Assembly: GCA_030746455.1 (NCBI GenBank)
Contig: JASLMQ010000316.1
Location: 1-10,453 of the forward strand
Direction of reading: 5' to 3'
Source: Candidatus Latescibacterota bacterium
GTDB lineage: Bacteria; Latescibacterota; UBA2968; GCA-2709665
DNA: 10,453 nt
Made by a program: the position numbers and the translations under genes. The notes beneath the pieces were generated by a model that saw only the letters and a list, made by a program, of their open reading frames with translations, did not search any database and was not told the DNA's origin. This document shows positions 5,791-10,453 of this stretch, piece after piece (positions within the stretch are counted from its first letter, which is position 1; the number at the start of each line of letters is the position of its first letter).

Positions 5791-7881
5791 ATGTCCAACA
5801 GCCACACGCGCCGCATCCCCCTATCCATCGACCACACCCGCGTCCTGAACCAGGATCAGCGCGATTTCGCCGTCCTGGTCTCGGTGACCGATCCGGCGCT
5901 CCGATCCGCCGCAGAGGGAGGGTCCGTCACATGCGAGGACGGTAGCGAGGTCCACTTCCGCCTCACCCAGGACGCCTCGATACTGTCCCACGAGGTCGTG
6001 GACTACGATCCCCGAGCGGGTTCGCTGTCGGCCTGGGTCCGCATTCCTAAGCTCTCCTGCACCGATGACACCGACCTGGATCTCGTGTGCGGTGAGCCCG
6101 CGCCATCGTCTCCAGACGATCGGGTCTGGGACGAGGGCTACAAGGTCGTCCATCGCCGACAGGCAGAGGCCCATGCCGACGTCGCCTACGACGACGCCGT
6201 CTCCATGGACGATCAGATCACGGTGGAGGCCTGGGTCCAGACCGACGGCTACAGACCCGAGGCCATGCAGCCACTGGTCTCGAGATGGAAGCCGCTGGAG
6301 TCCTTCGACACCTTCAGCGGATACGATGCGGGAGACACCGACGGGCTGGACTGCATCGGCTTCTACGGCTCGGCATTCGACGGCCGCCACGTCTACTTCT
6401 GCCCCATCCGTACCCTCTCCAAGGACCGGCTCTCTGTCCACGGGAACGTCCTGCGCTACGACACCCACGGGGATTTCCACGATCCGGCCAGCTACGAGGC
6501 CTACGACGCGAGCCGGACCGACAAGCTTCGGACCGTTTGTTACTACGGGGCCACCTTCGACGGCCGTTACATGATCTTCACCCCCCGCGACCGGGGAGAC
6601 GGGTATCACAGCCGAGTGTTGCGCTACGACACCCACGGAGACTTCAAGAACAGCTCGAGCTGGAGCGCCCACGATGCAGGTCTGGCCCACTCCCATCAAT
6701 CCGCGGCCTGCGACGGCCGTTACGTCTACTTCTGCCCGGGCTACGAGGAGACATCGGAACCCACCATATCCGAGGCGGTGCTGAGCGGATCCGTACTCCG
6801 GCTGGACACGCAAGGCGACTTCAGGGACCCGGCCAGCTACAGCATCTTCGACGCAAAGGCCCTCTCGGACGAGACGGCCTGCTATGACGGCGCCGTGTTC
6901 GACGGCCGCCACATCTACTTCATCCCGCTGGCAACGGGCGTGGCCCTTCGCTACGATACTGCCGGCGACTTCGGTGATGCCGCGAGCTGGGAGTTTTTCG
7001 ACGGCAAGCCGTTGGGGATGAAGGCCTACGTGGGAGGCGTGTTCGACGGTCGGTACGTCTACTACGTCGCCTACAGCCACGGTCTGATGATCCGGTACGA
7101 CATCGAAGGCACGTTCACGGACGCCGGCTCCTGGCAGACCTACGACGCCAGCGCCACCTCCGGCATCGCGTCCGACGGATTCGACGGGGGCTGCTTCGAC
7201 GGCCGGTTCGTCTACTTCGTCCCGTGGACCCGCTATGACGATGAGGGGCAGATGCGCTATCACTGCAACTTCCTCAGGTATGACACGCAGCGCGCGTTCG
7301 ACGATCCGGACGCGTGGCACGCCGCCGACGGCGGGCAGGCCGACGGGCTCGTCACCGTGGGCTACAACGGGGCCGCCTTCGATGGACGCTACATCTACTG
7401 CGCCCCGCTCTACGACGGCGTGGGCGACCGCTTCCACGGCAGGATCCTGCGCTACGACACCCTCGGCACCCAGGGCGCGTTCAGCCTGCGGTACGGCGAC
7501 TGCGGCCACAACGGCGGCCTGTGCGCGTCCGTTCCCGGCCCCACCTTCCGGGTCAACACGACGTCGGGCGTCGTCGGCGTGGCCGGCCATCGGTCGCTTC
7601 AGCCCGGCTGGCACCACCTCGTCGGGGTTTACAACGGGAGGACCATCAAGCTCTTCGTCGACGGGGTCCTGGTCGCCGAGCGGCCCGGCTCCGGACCCGT
7701 GCAGCGCTGCGACGCCTCGGTCTCCGTCGGCCACATAGGCAAGGGCGCGGCGCGCTTCCAGGGGCAGATCGAACACGTTGCGATCTCGGACGTCGCCCGA
7801 AACGATGACTGGATCAAGACTCGGTACCAGAACCTCTCCAACCCGACCCGATTTGTGCGCGCCAAAGGAGAGTCCAGATGA
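5791..7881 (+). CDS. DUF2341 / LamG-like protein with an inserted seven-repeat beta-propeller
   Basis: Start ATG 5791 has AAGGAAG at 5779-5785; 696 residues. Residues ~8-120 match the DUF2341 pattern (IPLSIDHTRV, DFAVLVSVTD, HEVVDYDPRAGSLSAWVRIP, then a VCGEPAPSSPDDRVWDEGY variant of the usual LYYGN phrase). Residues ~125-167 begin a LamG/concanavalin-A-like domain (ITVEAWVQTD, QPLVSRW). It is interrupted by seven repeats and resumes at ~562 (GAFSLRYGD, GWHHLVGVYNGRTIKLFVDG, GQIEHVAISDVAR). Each repeat has FDGR[YH]xxYF (positions 196, 256, 307 as CDGR, 370, 418, 469, 530) and [LI]R[YL]D[TI] (221, 277, 336, 386, 434, 495, 552), spaced 48-63 residues. Seven matched units suggest a closed seven-bladed propeller (inference). 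No signal peptide or anchor is visible, although DUF2341/LamG proteins are usually secreted. It probably binds carbohydrate or another ligand; no catalytic motif is seen. The stop overlaps the next start (ATGA). Confidence 0.85.
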   Translation: MSNSHTRRIPLSIDHTRVLNQDQRDFAVLVSVTDPALRSAAEGGSVTCEDGSEVHFRLTQDASILSHEVVDYDPRAGSLSAWVRIPKLSCTDDTDLDLVCGEPAPSSPDDRVWDEGYKVVHRRQAEAHADVAYDDAVSMDDQITVEAWVQTDGYRPEAMQPLVSRWKPLESFDTFSGYDAGDTDGLDCIGFYGSAFDGRHVYFCPIRTLSKDRLSVHGNVLRYDTHGDFHDPASYEAYDASRTDKLRTVCYYGATFDGRYMIFTPRDRGDGYHSRVLRYDTHGDFKNSSSWSAHDAGLAHSHQSAACDGRYVYFCPGYEETSEPTISEAVLSGSVLRLDTQGDFRDPASYSIFDAKALSDETACYDGAVFDGRHIYFIPLATGVALRYDTAGDFGDAASWEFFDGKPLGMKAYVGGVFDGRYVYYVAYSHGLMIRYDIEGTFTDAGSWQTYDASATSGIASDGFDGGCFDGRFVYFVPWTRYDDEGQMRYHCNFLRYDTQRAFDDPDAWHAADGGQADGLVTVGYNGAAFDGRYIYCAPLYDGVGDRFHGRILRYDTLGTQGAFSLRYGDCGHNGGLCASVPGPTFRVNTTSGVVGVAGHRSLQPGWHHLVGVYNGRTIKLFVDGVLVAERPGSGPVQRCDASVSVGHIGKGAARFQGQIEHVAISDVARNDDWIKTRYQNLSNPTRFVRAKGESR
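7864..7881 (+). promoter_or_regulatory. Shine-Dalgarno and ATGA overlap coupling two genes
   Basis: AAAGGAG (7864-7870) lies 7 bases before ATG 7878, inside the end of the propeller gene, whose stop TGA (7879-7881) overlaps that start. This supports translational coupling and fixes the start of the ceramidase-like gene. Confidence 0.8.
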
Positions 7882-9158
7882 GGTTTGGAGTAGCGCGAGA
7901 CCTGATAACGCCCGCCGTCCGGATGCACATGGGCGGCTACGGCACCCTTCAGAAGGAGTGGTTCACCGGGATCCACGACGACCTGTTCGTCAAGACGCTG
8001 GTCCTGGATGACGGAAACCAGCGCGTCGTGCTCATCACCTACGACCTTCTGATGCACGACTTCGCCCTCACCGAAACCATCGCCGACTACATCCAGACGC
8101 AACACGGGATCGACGCCGAAGACCTCCTCGTCTCCTACACCCACAACCACGCCGGACCCGCTCTGGAGGTCTACGACCCCGGCCAGTCATCGCCGGAGTA
8201 CGAGGCGTTCCTGCTCGATCGAACGAAGAGCTGCATCGATCGCGCGCTCCTGAACGTGGTCGATGGCGAAATGGAGTTCGGCTGGGTCGAAGGCGAGTGG
8301 AGCATCAATCGTCGTGCCCGCGTCGACGGCGAGATGCGCAACGCGCCCAACCTCGAGGGCAACAAGGACCGACGCCTCAGCATACTCAAGCTGTCCGACG
8401 CCGAGGGGGCATGCAAGGTGCTCCTCCTCAACTTCGCCTGCCACCCCGTCACCCTGGGGGCCACGCTGTGGCTGTCCGCGGAGTACCCGGGGCGGATCTG
8501 CCAGCTGCTGGAGGCAGACTTCTACGGCTGCGTACCCATGTTCTTCCAGGGAGCCGGCGGCAACTCGCGTCCGCTCATCGCGGCGCGCCCTGACCACCGG
8601 TGGAAGGACTGCACGTTCGGCGACCTGGACGGGATGGCGCAGTCCATGGCCTCCGCGGTTCGGGGTGCCGTTGCCGCCGGCAGGCTTCGCGCGGTCGAGC
8701 CTCACCTGGGAGCAGTGCAATTCGTGGTCGAGCCCGAAACCGAGGTGAAGCCGAAGTCCTACTTCGAGGATCTCGCCGCCAGGGAAGTCGATTCCCCGAG
8801 CTCGAGTGGCAACCGTCTACGCGTGATCCTCGACCGCTACGACTCGACCGACAACACGGTCCCCCTTCACGCCGCCGTCGTCAGGCTCGCCGACGACCTG
8901 TACATGGCCATGCTCTGCGGGGAGGTCTGCGTGGAGGTCAAACAGGAGGTGGAGAAGGCCTTCGAGGGGGTGGACCTGATCTTCGTCGGCTACGGCGACG
9001 GGATCGCCTACATACCCGACGACTCGCTCATCGACGAGGGCGGCTACGAAGTCGACGGCTCGGTCGTCGAGTTCTGTCTGAAGGGGAGGTTCAAGAAGGG
9101 CATCAATCAGAAGCTGCGCGAAGGCTACAGCGCAGCGTTGGAGACACTACCCAAATGA
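7878..9158 (+). CDS. Neutral/alkaline ceramidase N-terminal-domain hydrolase (short, cytoplasmic form)
   Basis: This 426-residue protein matches the metal-dependent amidohydrolase domain of neutral ceramidases, which cleave the N-acyl bond of ceramide. Family marks include the opening FGVARDLITPAVRMHMGGYG, the early phrase GIHDDLFVKTLVLDDG, a metal-binding-type THNHAGP (His89, His91), the arginine-rich SINRRARVDG, FACHPVTLG (His189), FFQGAGGNSRP (222-232) and, near the C-terminus, CGEVCVEVKQEVEKAF and VGYGDGIAYIPDDSLIDEGGYEVDG. True ceramidases have GDVSP with a catalytic Ser; here the motif reads GNSRP, so that Ser is displaced or absent. The C-terminal domain of the ~650-residue enzymes is missing, and no signal peptide is seen. 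Ceramide is therefore an unlikely substrate; a small amide is more plausible (inference). The gene overlaps both neighbours by ATGA, pointing to one operon with the propeller and MttB-like proteins. Confidence 0.85.
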   Translation: MRFGVARDLITPAVRMHMGGYGTLQKEWFTGIHDDLFVKTLVLDDGNQRVVLITYDLLMHDFALTETIADYIQTQHGIDAEDLLVSYTHNHAGPALEVYDPGQSSPEYEAFLLDRTKSCIDRALLNVVDGEMEFGWVEGEWSINRRARVDGEMRNAPNLEGNKDRRLSILKLSDAEGACKVLLLNFACHPVTLGATLWLSAEYPGRICQLLEADFYGCVPMFFQGAGGNSRPLIAARPDHRWKDCTFGDLDGMAQSMASAVRGAVAAGRLRAVEPHLGAVQFVVEPETEVKPKSYFEDLAAREVDSPSSSGNRLRVILDRYDSTDNTVPLHAAVVRLADDLYMAMLCGEVCVEVKQEVEKAFEGVDLIFVGYGDGIAYIPDDSLIDEGGYEVDGSVVEFCLKGRFKKGINQKLREGYSAALETLPK

Positions 9159-10453
9159 GCACACTCACCGGCGTCATCAGCGTCCTCAGCCAGGAGGAGA
9201 TGCAGAGCGTTCACGACGGCGCGCTGGAAATCCTTGAACGCGCTGGCCTGTGGATCGACCACGAGGGAGCCGTCGACTATCTCGATGCGGCCGGGTGCCG
9301 CGTCGACAGGGAGCAGAAGCGCGTCTGGCTCCCACGAAAGCTCGTCCAGAAGGCGGTCGACACGATGCGCACGAGCTTCGAGCTCGAGCCCAGCCGCGGA
9401 AACCGCGAGCCCATGTCGTTCGGCTCCCAGAACATGTACTTCGCCACGATGCCGCGCGTAGTCCATCACGACTTCAGGATCAACTGCGGGGCCTTCCCGC
9501 CGAACGTGTTGGACCTGGACGGCAACCGGCGCTACGCCACCCTTCAGGACGTGCGCGACAGCATCCGCCTGGCCGATGCCCTCGAGCACATCGACTTCGT
9601 CGGCCCGCCCTGTTCGGCACAGGAGATCCCCCACGAGCTCAGGCCGGTCACGGTCACCGCCGAGCTGGTCAAGAACACGTCCAAGCCCGGCGGCATCGAG
9701 CTCTGGGACACGACCCAGATCGAATACATCTCGCAGATCGCCGCGGTCGTCCGAGGCGGTGAGGAAGAGCTGAAGAAACGCCCCCTCCTCGTGGGCTACT
9801 GCGGCATCCGGTCCCCGCTCTGTCTCGACAGGAACATGGCCGACATCTTCATCGACAACATCAAGCGAGGCTTCCCGCAGTGGCTCTACTCGATGCCCTG
9901 CGCGGGCACGACCGCCCCTGCGACCATGCTTGGCGTCCTCACACAGGGCATCGCCGAGTCTCTCGTGGGCCTGGTCCTCGGCTACGCCATCGACCCGGAG
10001 GCAACCGTCAGCATCGAGGTGATCTGCGGCATGGCCGATATGAAGTCCGCCAGCTTCCCCTACAGCGGGCCGGACGTGATCCTGATGGCCGCGGCCACGA
10101 ACCAGATGGTCGCCGACTTCTACAAGCGGCCAGGCGGTGCCCACGGGGGACGCACCGATGCCTGCCTGAGCGGCGTCCAGGCCGGCATCGAGAAGGGGCT
10201 GTCCATGCTCTTCCCGCTCATGGTGGGCGCGGTCGGCGTCGGCACCCTCGGTCAAATCGAAAAGAACATGACCTTCTCCTTCAGACAGCTGGTGATCGAC
10301 GATGAGATCGTCCGCTACATCAAGCACATACTCCGGGGCGTCCGTGGTGAGCCCGATCGCCGGGCCGTCGACATCATCGTCGAGGTCGGTCCCGGGGGCC
10401 ACTTCACCGACCACGAGCACACCGTGGCACACTTCCGCGAGGAGTTTTGGTTC
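9155..10453 (+). CDS. MttB-superfamily amine methyltransferase (3' truncated)
   Basis: This is a trimethylamine methyltransferase (MttB) superfamily protein (COG5598 type). Members transfer a methyl group from a tri- or quaternary amine to a cognate corrinoid protein. ATG 9155 overlaps the previous stop in an ATGA junction. The frame stays open for 433 codons to the window end; most of the protein is present, since members run about 470-500 residues. Visible marks are LSQEEMQSVHDGALEILERAG near the start, VWLPRKLVQKAV, RRYATLQDVRDSIRLADAL, KNTSKPGGIELWD, GYCGIRSPL (214-222), SMPCAGTTAPATMLGVLTQG (246-265), GGAHGGRTDA (327-336) and HFREEFWF at the end. No in-frame TAG occurs, so unlike MttB itself it has no pyrrolysine in the visible part and belongs with the non-pyrrolysine branch that contains betaine-type demethylases such as MtgB. 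The substrate cannot be read from the sequence. The corrinoid protein partner is not in the window. Confidence 0.93.
   Translation, partial: MSTLTGVISVLSQEEMQSVHDGALEILERAGLWIDHEGAVDYLDAAGCRVDREQKRVWLPRKLVQKAVDTMRTSFELEPSRGNREPMSFGSQNMYFATMPRVVHHDFRINCGAFPPNVLDLDGNRRYATLQDVRDSIRLADALEHIDFVGPPCSAQEIPHELRPVTVTAELVKNTSKPGGIELWDTTQIEYISQIAAVVRGGEEELKKRPLLVGYCGIRSPLCLDRNMADIFIDNIKRGFPQWLYSMPCAGTTAPATMLGVLTQGIAESLVGLVLGYAIDPEATVSIEVICGMADMKSASFPYSGPDVILMAAATNQMVADFYKRPGGAHGGRTDACLSGVQAGIEKGLSMLFPLMVGAVGVGTLGQIEKNMTFSFRQLVIDDEIVRYIKHILRGVRGEPDRRAVDIIVEVGPGGHFTDHEHTVAHFREEFWF

Noticed and set aside
5821..7776. Long reverse-strand open frame of about 650 codons opposite the propeller gene
   Set aside because: It is the antisense mirror of a strongly biased GC-rich gene. 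The product has no recognisable domain, while the + strand shows clear repeats and family motifs.
9125..10432. Reverse-strand open frame of about 435 codons at the window end
   Set aside because: It lies opposite the clearly recognisable MttB-superfamily gene, and its product is low-complexity Asp/Val/Gly-rich sequence.

Overview
The window is one G+C-rich bacterial stretch in which every supported gene lies on the + strand. It carries a truncated flotillin, a soluble two-component pair, and a run of genes that looks like a methyl-transfer/hydrolase catabolic module. Soluble TPR histidine kinases, LamG and DUF2341 proteins, ceramidase-like hydrolases and MttB-type methyltransferases together suggest an uncultured Planctomycetota-like or related lineage from a metagenome. 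That assignment is inference only, because no rRNA or taxonomic marker is present.

Region 1 (1-1139): the C-terminal part of a flotillin (1-746). It is followed by about 390 bases holding a small two-helix membrane protein whose reading frame appears shifted (817-1045), then a T-rich 9-base tandem repeat and the leader of the next gene. Region 2 (1140-4330): a cytoplasmic TPR-histidine kinase (1140-2768) and an NtrC-type response regulator with receiver, AAA+ and Fis-type HTH domains (start placed at 2924). They are separated by a palindromic intergenic repeat. Region 3 (4331-4465): a short intergenic region with a hairpin plus T-run and an overlapping promoter-like sequence, flanked by two copies of GACACCACCC.

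Region 4 (4466-10453): a uroporphyrinogen-decarboxylase-fold protein of the methylcobamide methyltransferase type (4466-5629), then a second copy of the palindromic intergenic repeat. Three genes follow, joined by ATGA stop/start overlaps: a protein in which a seven-repeat, probable seven-bladed beta-propeller interrupts a LamG-like domain behind a DUF2341 domain (5791-7881); a short ceramidase-N-terminal-domain hydrolase (7878-9158); and an MttB-superfamily corrinoid-dependent amine methyltransferase running off the window end (9155-10453).

Working idea (inference): the ceramidase-like enzyme releases a methylated amine or related product from an amide substrate. The MttB homologue then moves a methyl group to a corrinoid protein not seen here, and the URO-D-like protein passes it on. 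The propeller/LamG protein would bind a substrate or carbohydrate. None of the three coupled proteins has an obvious signal peptide, so the module would act in the cytoplasm. The kinase/NtrC pair lies directly upstream and could control it, but no -24/-12 promoter was found to support that link.
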